Origin: Amoebidium appalachense
Taxonomy: Eukaryota > Ichthyosporea
NCBI GenBank assembly: GCA_963693365.1
Contig: CAVNZM010000002.1
Location: 5,456,001-5,520,000 of the forward strand
Reading direction: 5' to 3'
DNA length: 64,000 bases
In this document: in pieces, positions 34,876 to 57,797 of the stretch
Layout of the letters: each line of letters starts with the position of its first letter
How positions within the stretch are numbered: the stretch's first letter is position 1
Translations under genes and position numbers: made by a program
The notes under the pieces: model-generated
What the model saw: only the letters and a program-made list of their open reading frames with translations
Database searches by the model: none
Told to the model about the DNA's origin: nothing

Positions 34876-37738
34876 GTTGAAGATGTAGGGGGAGGTGAGA
34901 CGGTGAAAGTAAAAGGGAAATTGGAGTACTTTAAGGGGATATTTTGAAAGGATCCAGAAGTGGAAACAAGCTCATGGTATCTATCCGGTACCGGTTTGTG
35001 GGTATAGCGCCTTAATAGATGCCACCTTCACGTACCAGAGGAAAAGCTGGACAATTATAGGAACGAGCCTTGTTTAGAGTCAGTGGCGGTGTGTGTATTC
35101 AATTGCTTGCGGGGGCGGAGGGGAGAAGGGCAGTCGGTGTGTGTGGGGGGGGGAGGGGGGGGGGGGGGGGGGGAGGGGGGGAGGGGGAGGAGGCCTGATG
35201 GGAGTGTACGTGCGCTAAAAAATCCAGGTTACCAAAACAGATGTATACTTTTCCGAATATTCACGTTTTTTTAGTTTTTATGGTCACTAAATACCAACAA
35301 ATTCCTATCGCCTTACCTATCTTCTATTGTCTATTGCCTTTCCTAACTTACGAGCACTGCCAGTCATGTCAGTCACAGACGAAACTTTCAAATTTTGAAA
35401 CGCTGGGGTTAATTTGGCGCCAAAATTTCAAAACAGCCAATGACAAATGAGCCCAGAGCAGCAGAGCATGGACCGTCCGTGGCACTGTGCGGCCGCATGC
35501 CATTGAAGCGCTGGCCTGAGGCTGGATTCCAGCCTCAGGCACGGCCCTCTTTTTTTCAGAGGGCCGTGCCACGCGTGTACCGTATGATCGTACAGCTGCA
35601 GTGCTAAACTGTGGCAGCAAGAATGCGAAAGGAATATATAAATTTCAACCTAAAAAACAAACAAAATAATTTTGAATCTGGCTTACTTTCCTGCATATTC
35701 ACGACAAAAGGCCAGCTAGTTGAGGCCACTGGCACTGCTGTGGCATATCCGGATGGGGAATCTAATATTAGTATAATGGGATTGGGGATTCCAGCACGGC
35801 AGCTGAAAAAAAGCAGTGGCCTCAAATAGCTGGCCGTTTGTCGTGAATATGCAGAAGATAAGCCAGATTCAAAATTTATTTTGTTTGTTTTTTAGGTTGA
35901 AATTTATATATCCTTTTCGCATTCTTGCTGATATGGTACCCGGGCCGTTTAGTTTACTTTAGTTTAGCAGGGGGGTGCGGCATGCCAGGAGCTACTACAA
36001 AAAATAGTAGAGAGAAGGGGGGTATAAGTTTAGCACGGCAGCTGTACGATCATACGGTACACGCGTGGGCGGGGGCCGGGGGTAGGCCCGGGCAACACCC
36101 ACTTCGCCATCGCGATGGGATCTAGGGAGACCTTTGGCAACCACGTGACCACATCACCTCTCGGGCGGCCGCTGCGGCCGGGCCTCGCATTGGTGATAAT
36201 CGAAGCACACAGTTGCTTCTGCTTCCTTCACCTTAGACATTAACAGGAAAATAATATAAGAGGAAAGAAAGTATAACTATTAGGGAAAATACGATTACGC
36301 TTTGTTCAAACTGCTCCAGGGATACATCTATCTGCTCTGGTCACCCCAACGCGAAAATTCACGGTCACTTGAAACACATTCAGGCTAAATACGCATGTAT
36401 CCCGGGGTTAGTAAAAGAGAAAAAAAGGCATTTTTTTGAATCAAAAGTAAAATATGATTTACTGAACCACAAAAAAATTATAACTATATATACGGTATCT
36501 CGAGTTGTCAACTTGTCAATGCGAACAGTGATAATTTATCTTTCCGTTGAATAAATTCAGTGAATTTCAGTCAAAAGAAAAAAATAATTTATTTCATTTC
36601 ACAAGGACCATAATCTCCAGATCTGGGGGGGTGTAGGAGGCCCGGGCTGTAGTATGTAAAAGCAAGCACCCCGTTGATTGGGCCACTCACTGATAAGATC
36701 CATCTACCGTACGTCAGCAAGATGCTCCACACAAGCGAAGGCAGACTAGTGGGAGCGGTAAGTTGTTATTTAAAACAAATATTATATATAGTTGAACCTT
36801 TGCTGAATAGATTTGTGTGTGAAGATTTTTTTACCAGAGATGGTGTAAAGAAAATCGGGGGAAACTTCGTTTGGTACGCCTGGCTGCACAGGACCATAAC
36901 CCCGTTTTTACGGTAAAAAATACCAAGCCGAAGGGTCACCAATCGCGAGGGCCAATCATTCTAGCTTGACTTTGGGTGGAATGATATGAATCATATGATA
37001 GGCCTACTCTTGAAGGCTTAGGGTGGAGCCCAAACAAATAAATGAGCGATTCTGTAATTTTTCGTTTCGCAAAGACCCCATTATCAACAAGCGCGTGATC
37101 AGGTGATGCGGACCGCGGAGCATAAGGCAAGGACCATTGTTTCATTATGTAGCTATACATAGATTTGTATCAAGTTGTTTATTCCTTCGATTGTATAGCT
37201 ATGACTGCTTTTTCATTTACCGCTAAACAGATTCCTCTTTAGACTTTCCAAATATCCACATGGCCCGTGCGCGGTCGGATTTAGTATGTATTAGGTCACT
37301 TTGTCACCCCCTTTTTTCATTGCGCAACAGATGCCTAATGTCGGATTTTGTTTCACGTATGCTCGATTTCCGGTGTTTCACATGTGCAATAGCTCTAGAT
37401 GATTGGTGGATAGAGTTTCCATTTATCTTTGGATCCCGTATATAAGCCCGTCATCTACCTCGTATGATCTAGCTTCACCCACTTTTGTTACCAAAACGTG
37501 CTCTGTTACCTTTGCTTCTACTGACTGATGTTGTTTTAGGCAAACAACTCCATATACGCTTTGGTTGTTTTAGTTTAGAGGATCACACGCGAAGTACAGC
37601 GTAGGAAACGTTAATGTTGTGCATATTGTCCAGTTCCGTTTTTTGCCTTCTTTTTCCAAGACATCGGCATCATTTTTCTGTTGCACTTATTGCCACGTTC
37701 GCCCTTGAAATTGTGTGGGTCAATTTCAGGCCGCACTA
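34876..37738. other. Divergent intergenic region, GCP4 / RING-CH gene
   Basis: Presumably contains both promoters. It holds the foldback element (35571-36066), a GCGGCCGCTGCGGCCG palindrome near 36165, and AT-rich sequence. The acceptor at 37729 implies an upstream untranslated exon not identified. Confidence 0.6.
35571..36066. mobile_element. Large foldback element between GCP4 and the RING-CH gene
   Basis: The outer ends ACGCGTGTACCGTATGATCG and its complement (ending 36066) begin two long arms, about 35571-35735 and 35800-36066, meeting around a 65-bp loop. The right arm carries about 95 extra bases (near 35933-36029). A perfect 13-bp hairpin with a GGCACGGCCCTCT stem lies immediately outside the left end (35537-35573). 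No coding capacity; a MITE or foldback transposon is the likely origin. Confidence 0.75.
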
Positions 37739-38905
37739 ATGGTGTCCCCAAGGTTTGTTGACGTAAGCCTCACAACAGAGGTCTTACATCTACACACAAA
37801 ACCCAACAATCAAACACATGCATGCCTACCATTTACAACGTCATCAGCAGGCAAACTTTCGACATGTACGCGTGCCGTGACTTCCTCAAACGAGATCTTC
37901 CTTGACTTAGACTTGCCATCACTCAAACATGTAGCAACTGATGAATTGGAACCAGAGTTCGAGGTGGTCGACTTGGACGCACCGACGTGTTTTCTGTGTG
38001 CAAAGTCTGAAACGGGTGAGCGAATGATTAGACCGTGTAAATGCAAAGCATGTGTGCGGCTAATTCACGACTCCTGCCTCACACACTTCCAGATTATGAC
38101 GGGGAAAAGCTGCCCCATGTCGTGCAATTGCAACACGAGCGACGTCTCCTTACGTAAGGCAAACTCAGACGGCGCACAGAACATTCTAGAGGATGAAGAC
38201 GAGGATCTATTTATCGTGCTTCCACCTGTCGCACGCGTGGCGGAACCTGCCCCGATCGCCAAAGGAAACGAACATGGGGTGCAGGAGGTGAAAAATGGGC
38301 CCAATCGTATGGGAGGTAATAAACGCCACAGCAAAAGCCGGTCACTTTCTGCAGTTGCTGATTTCATGCACGCAGGGGAAGCAATCTCTCCACATCACCC
38401 ACGCAGGCCGACGCAGGATATTGTGCAACATGCGGATGTGTGTGCACCCCACGCACTAACGTTGGATTGCGTGTCCAGCCACCCAATTCTCACACCTCCT
38501 GGAACGGAAAAGGATTTGGCTAACGGTGTTTCTGGTGATCTAAATGCATTCACGGATAGAAAGCACAAGCACAACACGGCATACCTTATTCCTCCTAGCA
38601 TGTCTATCTATGATGTGGACTGTGTTCTTACACCACCCGATACACCTCCCATGACGCGCGAGGATGCACCACCAGCGGTTATTATGTCTTTTGGACCACC
38701 CGAAAAATCGGAAATTGTCTTGTCGTTGATGCAGCTCACGGTGGCCGAGTTGCAATGCATGGTTAGAGGGTTAAACACAGTTTATGAGGATTGTGTTAAC
38801 GATTTTGAAATGGCGGTGAAGGAGCAAAACGATTTGAATGTCAAGCAGGTTGCGCATGTGCGCATGGTGATGGCGATGGGGGGAACCATGCCGATCTTAG
38901 GATAG
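37739..38905 (+). CDS. RING-CH (RINGv) domain protein, putative E3 ubiquitin ligase
   Basis: One uninterrupted coding exon of 388 residues. The ATG at 37739 follows a good acceptor (TTTCAG) ending at 37729, so a 5' UTR intron is likely; an in-frame GTG at 37715 is not a plausible start. Residues about 84-131 form a RING-variant domain: CFLC, PCKC, HDSC and a final SCPMSCNC, the C4HC3 spacing of MARCH-type ligases, which recruit E2 enzymes. MARCH proteins usually have membrane helices after this domain; none is visible here, so a soluble ligase is likely. The rest is Ser/Pro-rich with repeated TPP motifs (LTPPGTE, LTPPDTPP) suited to proline-directed kinases. The last 65 residues look helical. 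Substrate is unknown. Confidence 0.75.
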   Translation: MVSPRFVDVSLTTEVLHLHTKPNNQTHACLPFTTSSAGKLSTCTRAVTSSNEIFLDLDLPSLKHVATDELEPEFEVVDLDAPTCFLCAKSETGERMIRPCKCKACVRLIHDSCLTHFQIMTGKSCPMSCNCNTSDVSLRKANSDGAQNILEDEDEDLFIVLPPVARVAEPAPIAKGNEHGVQEVKNGPNRMGGNKRHSKSRSLSAVADFMHAGEAISPHHPRRPTQDIVQHADVCAPHALTLDCVSSHPILTPPGTEKDLANGVSGDLNAFTDRKHKHNTAYLIPPSMSIYDVDCVLTPPDTPPMTREDAPPAVIMSFGPPEKSEIVLSLMQLTVAELQCMVRGLNTVYEDCVNDFEMAVKEQNDLNVKQVAHVRMVMAMGGTMPILG

Positions 38906-50378
<11,473 letters not shown>

Positions 50379-51925
50379 TCTCGAATTCTCTGTCGATGCA
50401 GAGAGAGAAGTGGCCAATTGAACAGAGGGCTCCCAGTTTACAGTAAAAGCGCGTGTGCATATGACTTATTTGTGGATTCGAGCTACCATCACAGTATGCT
50501 CTTGCCACGATTCCAAACTGTACGGAAAGCTTATGTCAGCCTCACTGATCCTCTTTTCCCAGGCCTCGGGAAAGCAGGGTCAACAAAGAAAGAAAAGTTA
50601 GCAATAGAAACACCGGCAACTGTTCGTTTCAAGATATCACATAAAACGCCTAATGTGGTTCGAAACTGGCAGTGAATGTTAGTGATGCATAGGTGTTCTG
50701 CTCGACCATACATGTGCTTTGCATCGTCTCAAAGTCACATAATTATAAATGAGCTATGCATGGGGCTAGATGGCGCGTGCTACTGAGCTAATTCACGCTG
50801 ATGGAACCTCATGCATAGACGTTGCTATATAAGCTGTTGTTTTACGCTGTTCTAAATATGGGAAGATTTCTATGTTGAGAAATCCTGAGGTTTGTTGGGG
50901 AGCATGTTTGTGTGTACATACTTCTTGCATGTAGCACTTGTGTACCGCTCTAGCTCTAGGGTGAAGGGGGTGCCACCGTGCCTGGTGCGTGGACGAGGGC
51001 AAATCCACAGTTTGTTGGGGTGAACCGCTGGGCGCAAACGCAACCGCGGCAGAATACGGAAGGAGCTGTGATACATGTTCAAATAGAAATTTCGAGATAT
51101 TTATATATTTATTGTTTATTTCATTGCAGGAAGCCAAATATCAAGGCTACATGTGGTCAGTGCTGCCTTATAAGCACGACTTCCTGTCACTCCGATGTAG
51201 ATTATTAGGTCTTTTGCATCGTTTTTAAAGATCCAATTCTGGGTAGCTAACATTGCATTAAGTTATCAGATTGCATGATATACCACAAATCATACAGAGC
51301 TATGAATCGTTGAATGGATGATTTCACGGGTACTGGTCGTTTCTGCTCATAATTTCTTTATGCCTACCTCGATAACAAGATATATTATAAATATTTAATT
51401 ATTTAATTTTCGAAAAGACCAAGACATTTAGAAACTTTGCTACAAGAAATTGTGTATGTGTTGAACAGTGAGTGCGATGTAAAAGCCAATCAAATGACGC
51501 ACCAGACCTTCCCGTTACGTCCGTTTTATAATCTTTCTCCGATTCGTTCGGAGCGCATCCTCTGGGTACGCTCATGCCCACCTTGCTCGCTAGAAGTTGC
51601 TCATCGCCACGTGCACGTAAGCACGGTAAGCGCAGTGTCACACACCTGCATACGCTCACGAACGTAGACACAACCAGACAGACCTGAGATTTACCGTAGG
51701 ATACACACACACATTTTCACACGTACACGCACGCACGTGCACATGTGCGCACACTTGCACACGTACGGGACGCACATGTACTCATTCACATGCATGCACA
51801 TACACGCGCGCACGCACACACGCACGTACGCACGCACGCACGCACGCACACACGTGGCATACGTCATGCATAGTATTACTAAAGAACTACTCAATCACAC
51901 TCGCGTAGTGTACTTACATACATGG

Positions 51926-51987
51926 GTGTCTCTGTGTTGTACGCTGTATACGTAATTAGTACAGCGTATACAACACAGAAACACCCT
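51926..51987. repeat. Near-perfect hairpin
   Basis: GGGTGTCTCTGTGTTGTACG and its near complement flank a centre of about 11 bases. It could be a terminator-like or cruciform structure; no gene end is seen beside it. Confidence 0.6.
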
Positions 51988-52435
51988 TATGGTGCGCACT
52001 TTTAAAAAAGCTTGCACTCATTATAGATAGATGCATAACAAGGCATATATGGCATACTCATCTGAACCCACACATGCACACGCACATGCACCCCGGTGCA
52101 GACATGTACACACATACGTCCAAACACGCAAGCAATATTAGTGCACATACACACGGAGAGAGACACACTATGCATGCACACACACACGTACACTTTTACA
52201 CATGCACACACCCACGGACAAGCTTTCATTTTAATGCCCGTACACATAAATTACACAGTCACGCACATGTACACGGTGCAAACATGCATATACACACGGA
52301 AATAAAAAACCCTCAAACACAAAAACAAGGACACGTGCGCACGCATGCACATACGTTCACACGTGCCCAGTGACCGTGAGTACGAGCACATGTATACGGT
52401 GTCACATATGCACACGCACATACCCACACACACAC

Positions 52436-52800
<365 letters not shown>

Positions 52801-53740
52801 CACGCATACATATTCATGATCATCAGGCAACCCGACCATTATCCAGAGTTTCCCCTACGCAGCCTCCGCCCTCCCCCCCTCTCTCCCCCCTCCCCCCCCC
52901 CCCCCCCCCCCTTCCTCCTCTTTCCCCCTGAGGCCCTCCCTCCAATCTGTCCTTCCCCCCTCCCTTCAGCTGACGGTGCATCTTTACCTCCTAATAAATA
53001 GATGCATGTCCAAGCGATCTCCGCCTCCGCACTCGAGCTACACCGTATTGATTTCTCTCACGGTATCCGGCCCATTTGATCCATTCACGGTATCGGGACA
53101 TGTCAGTCATCAGTCATGTTTTTAGCACTGCGAGTCTTTCCGTCAATCAAGGAGGGCATAAGAAAACAACAAACAACAAAACAACAAATTGGCAAAATCA
53201 AGAATTCGGCAATCCCATTGTTTTCAGATAGAGTATTCAGGGAAGGTATGTAGAATTATTATGCACATGCGGCATTATTCAGCCTTGAGTAGAATCATCG
53301 TGCACAGAGTAGGTGCATTCAGCAAAAAGCCCGAGACATTTAGCGTCATTTAGTGAGTGCATGATTGTGCGACTAAAGAAGAAATTTTCTGCAACAGGCA
53401 GGCTATACAGGTTGAATTCGGAAAAGGCAGGGCTGTTCGGCGAAAATCTGCATTATCCTGCTAGAAGCTTAAGCCTGAGAATTACAGTAGTCTGTGCTGC
53501 AAATCATATACTGCTGATGATGTGTATGGGTCTTCAAAGGACCCGGCAAACTACCAAGCTTGCTGGCGTTTGCATGCATATGTATATCCCTGGCGGCTAA
53601 TGCACTGTGTACGTACGGTGTTTATATTAGTTTGATAACTTCACTGAGCCTAAAACGCTTGTAGTTGAAATCATTGAGGCATCAGTCAGTCTGGGAGGGC
53701 AGGGGAAGAAGGATCGACGTCTACGCGGAGGGGATGGCGT

Positions 53741-53773
<33 letters not shown>

Positions 53774-54266
53774 GCCAAGTGATGTTGGGGTGGGGTTGGG
53801 GTGGGGTGGGGGGTGGGGTGGGGGGGTGGGTGGGGGGGGGGGGGGGGGGAGAAGAGGAGATGTATGTGGCGTTGAATTATGCCCGAGTACTACAAGTGCG
53901 CAGATTGCCATCTGGCTCGGAATTCGAAGTCCCCCCGACCCTTCTCGGTCTTAGAGTTTCTTCTTCATCTGCTTCTCCGTCTTCTTTTTCTTGGGGGGGG
54001 TGGGGGGGAGGGAGAGGGTGGGTTGGAGGGAAATGGGGGCGAGGGGAGGGGAGAGTGCAGCTGCAGAAGAAAGCTCGAGAGGGCAAAAGGCGAGAAGCCG
54101 GGGGGGCACTACGGTTAACTTATGTCGGGGAAGGCTCAGGGAGGCTCCAGCTTATATATGGGGTTGGCGCCGGGTGAGTGTGGTGTGTTGGTGGTCTCCC
54201 GGGCGGGGGGGGAGGGGGGGGTGGGGGGAGAGCACATGCCGGGATGGGAGGTGGCAGTGGTGGTGA

Positions 54267-54269
<3 letters not shown>

Positions 54270-54313
<44 letters not shown>

Positions 54314-54315
54314 AC

Positions 54316-54371
<56 letters not shown>

Positions 54372-54401
54372 ACGTGTGCGCATGTCTGGGTTGGACATCG
54401 T

Positions 54402-54440
<39 letters not shown>
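54270..54440 (+). repeat. (GT)n tracts
   Basis: Three GT tracts separated by short unique sequence; spacer. Confidence 0.93.
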
Positions 54441-55596
54441 GAGAGAGAAGGGGAGGGGGGGGGGGGGGAGGTGGAGCGTGTACCATTGCACATATGGTGG
54501 CCGAAATCCTTGGATTTACGTCTGCACAAAAGATTGTCCACCAACAAGATACTGTAGATCTAGATACCGTACCAAAACGGGTTTCAATTGCTGAACCCAA
54601 TATGTATTGGCCGCACGAGCCCATATAAGGGGGAAACGGTATCAATATCATTCATCCCCCCCACCTCCCCCCTCCCCCCTCTCCCCCTCCCCCTCCAGTG
54701 ACTGTTCCCCCCTCCCTCCCCCCCCCCCAGCCCCCCCCCCCCCCCCCCTCCAGTCCCCCCCTTCCTCCCCCTCTCCCCTCCCCCCCCCTCTCCCCCTGGG
54801 TGCCCCGGGTGCACGTGGAACCTTCGGTCGTGGGGTGGATGGGGAGTGAGGCAAAAGTTCACGCTTCCCACCGTACTCCATCAAACGGCATGCACGCACA
54901 ATGTGGCCTCCCACCTCCCATCCCCCCCTCCTCCCCTCCCCTCCCCCCCCCCCCCCCCTCCCCCCCCCTGCGCGTGGCTCCCCCATTCCCCTCAACTCCC
55001 TCCCAGATCAATACCCAAACACGTACAGCAACCCTAAATATGATCCACATAACATGTACCACACCCAGTTTGTCAGCTGCAGGCAACTTCAAACAGCAAT
55101 TTCACATAATCTGAATACCTGCAGAGATTGATTGCACTGATATGCCCATAGGTCACCGAAAATTTTCGGGAGGGATAAGGATCAGGTTGCTACTCCTTGG
55201 GATTACCCACACCTGATTGGCTCAATGCTACCAGGGGCTTGCAAGCTAATCATACCATATTGCTGATTACCACGTCCCAGGCACGCTAATACTGGCTACA
55301 GCACAGACTCAGGAGTTTACACATCTCGTCCCTTTTTCATCTGAAAAATGAACGTTCATGGCAGCAACTGCCAGTTTGGAGGTTGAGTGTGACGTGCACC
55401 ATCGTAACACCTTCGAATTCACGTACGCGTGGGTTTACGCAGTAAGGGGATCGGGGGGAGGGGGGGAGGGGGGGGGGGGGGGAGGAGAGGGGGGGCCGGG
55501 GGGAAGCCTTAGGGGGTCACTGGATGGAGCTGGCTGTGTGAACTTCTGGGTGAAATAATGAATGTAGATATCCACGGCTCTGGTCGCAATGTTCAG

Positions 55597-55637
<41 letters not shown>

Positions 55638-55984
55638 TCCCCCCCACCCCACCCTTTTCCGCCTTCGCCCCCACAGATTCATGTGCACACACTGTAGTAA
55701 TTTAACATATGTATACCCCCCTCCCCCCCCCGGGGCCCCATCTCCCCACCAACAGAAAAGGTCCATTGTAACCGGAGCCATGATATACCCACGTTCACTG
55801 TCAACCACGAGTGCACAAAAGTTATCTTCGAGAACCCCCCCCACCCCCAACCCAACTGCACGCACATGTACTATATGTAGCTAGTGTACCCCCCCCCCCC
55901 CACCCGTGCCAACCCAACCACCTGTGGACACTGCACCCTAATTTTTTTTGAGAAAAATGACTAAGAATTGGATATGGGGGGTAA

Positions 55985-57797
55985 TCATATGGGGGCAAGC
56001 TCGTGTTCCGGCAAAGCGGGCTGTGCATCATGGTGCAAAAGCATATCCGATCTGCAAGAAGAAACAAAGGGAAAAAGCGAACATCCTCCAGTTCTGAATT
56101 TTTACGTTACTGAGGGTTAGGGACCCTCAATTCCTGTTTTGCTTTTGCCCAGACAGGTCAGTCGTGCGGAGACAGCAAGACGCAAAAAGTGGGTTTTCGT
56201 TGATGATATTTTTAATGACGGCACCCTCAACCAGCATCGTGTAGGGTTTGCCCACGCCGACCAGCATCGTGTAGGGTTTGCCCACGCCGACCATCATTAC
56301 ACAGCAAAATCAAACGCGTCACTTTTAAACATACATTTAATAGTATCAACATCCCTATGGAGGGGAGGGTAGTCAACAATATAGCCTATATTATATACAC
56401 GGTAGGAGTGAGACTGGTGTTTAACGGTTAAAGTATACAACTCTTCGGTTTTACGGCATAACACCAAGACATGAAGCTGAATCATGTTATTGTAATATGC
56501 GATGTGGTGTGACTAAGGTTCTACATGCACAGGGCTGTGAATGTCAGTGTGAGTGTTTCCCCCAAGATATATGCCTTTGTTAAGTTTGAGTGTATGTGTG
56601 CCTGTATATGCCTGTCAGTGGTTTTGCGTGTGTGCTTGTGGTTGCGTGTGCATGCATGAGTGACTGTGTTGTGTGCCATTGTACGTGTGTGCCGGCTCTG
56701 TGTTTGTTTTGTGCCAGTGTGAATGTGATTAGTGCTGTGTGAATGTGGATCTTGCTCGCCAACTCAACGGTGTAGCCACAGCTCGGCTCTATCCCGTTTT
56801 CCTTGTTTTCCCTTCAAAACGGGGAAACACTTAAGACATAGCTTTGTGAAGAGTAATACCCCCTCCCCCCCCCCCCCTCCCCCTCCCCCTCCTCTTCCCG
56901 CCTGTCGGTGTAAATACTCCCATACCTCTTGAGCATATCGCCAACCTACATACATCTAAATGCACATTCACAAGAAACGTCCAGGGAAGAAAAAATTGAA
57001 CCCCGATACCACCACTCTCACGCCAGACGGGTTCAAAGCGAATTTTTGCTGCACTGCACAAAACATGGGCAACACGGCTAACTCACGATGTAAACGGCCT
57101 GCAGTTGGGCAAATAGGTCTGCCTTTTCACTCTCGAGCCTCAAAAAGTCGCTCATCATCTTCTCCGCATTTCTCTTCTCCGTGTCGTGTAACCTTTCCCT
57201 CTCCGCCACCTCCACCTCCAGCTGCCTTTTCCTCGTTTCTAGCTCAACAAGGGACTCCCTCAACTCCTCGTTTGCCATTTCTGCCTCGCACCTTTCCTCG
57301 TTCACTTGCTCGAGTCTTCTCTCCATTATTCTTATTCTCTCCTTCCTCTCCGCTAGCATCTTCTGCATGGTTTCTCGGTCTTGTTTTGCCCTGTTTACAG
57401 CCTCCTCTATCGTTTCCTTCTGCCTAGACAATAGCAGGCGTTGTTGGTCTTGAGAAAGCCGCCTCTTGTTTCGAAGCATGTTCTTTTCTCGTTCATAAAC
57501 CACCTCCAAACGTTCCTGGTTCCAAAAATCTTCGCCGATTTCCTGAGCCAGCGTCAAATGTTCAATAATCGGCCGTTCTGGCTTTACCTTTCGTGCGCCA
57601 CTAACACGTATAAAGCCCCTCCCAACCTTGGTCAAAACCTTCATAACTGTGGAGGGGGAATGAACTTCCGACTCGATGCTTCCACCGTCATCTTTTCTCG
57701 CCGTCTGATAGGAGGCCTGCGCATCCACACCCGGGTTGTATGGGGAGGAAAGACAAGGGGCGGAGGCGGAGTGTGGTCGTCTCACCAGAGTCCCCAT
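55985..57797 (-). CDS. Coiled-coil protein, three exons
   Basis: Exons 57087-57797 (ATG), 56926-56945 and 55985-56051 (TGA) give about 265 residues. Residues about 1-60 are Ser/Pro-rich. Residues about 85-230 form an almost unbroken, highly charged coiled coil (for example EEAVNRAKQDRETMQKMLAE and VELETRKRQLEVEVAERERL), typical of a cytoskeletal or ciliary structural protein. The first exon ends at a clear GTGAGT donor. The second is a 20-nt microexon encoding VGDMLK plus two bases; it has a TAG acceptor and a GTATGG donor and puts the third exon in its only open frame. Skipping it stops translation after seven codons. I do not recognise the family. The gene lies on the opposite strand to, and about 2.9 kb from, the NOT1 gene. 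Confidence 0.6.
56232..56291 (+). repeat. 30-bp tandem duplication
   Basis: ACCAGCATCGTGTAGGGTTT and the next ten bases occur twice without change, immediately adjacent; in frame this would repeat ten residues. Confidence 0.9.

Noticed and set aside
53877-54086. Acidic minus-strand frame ending in a stop (EKEDGEADEEETL), possible 3' exon
   Set aside because: Only weak acceptor context and no linkable upstream exon in phase.
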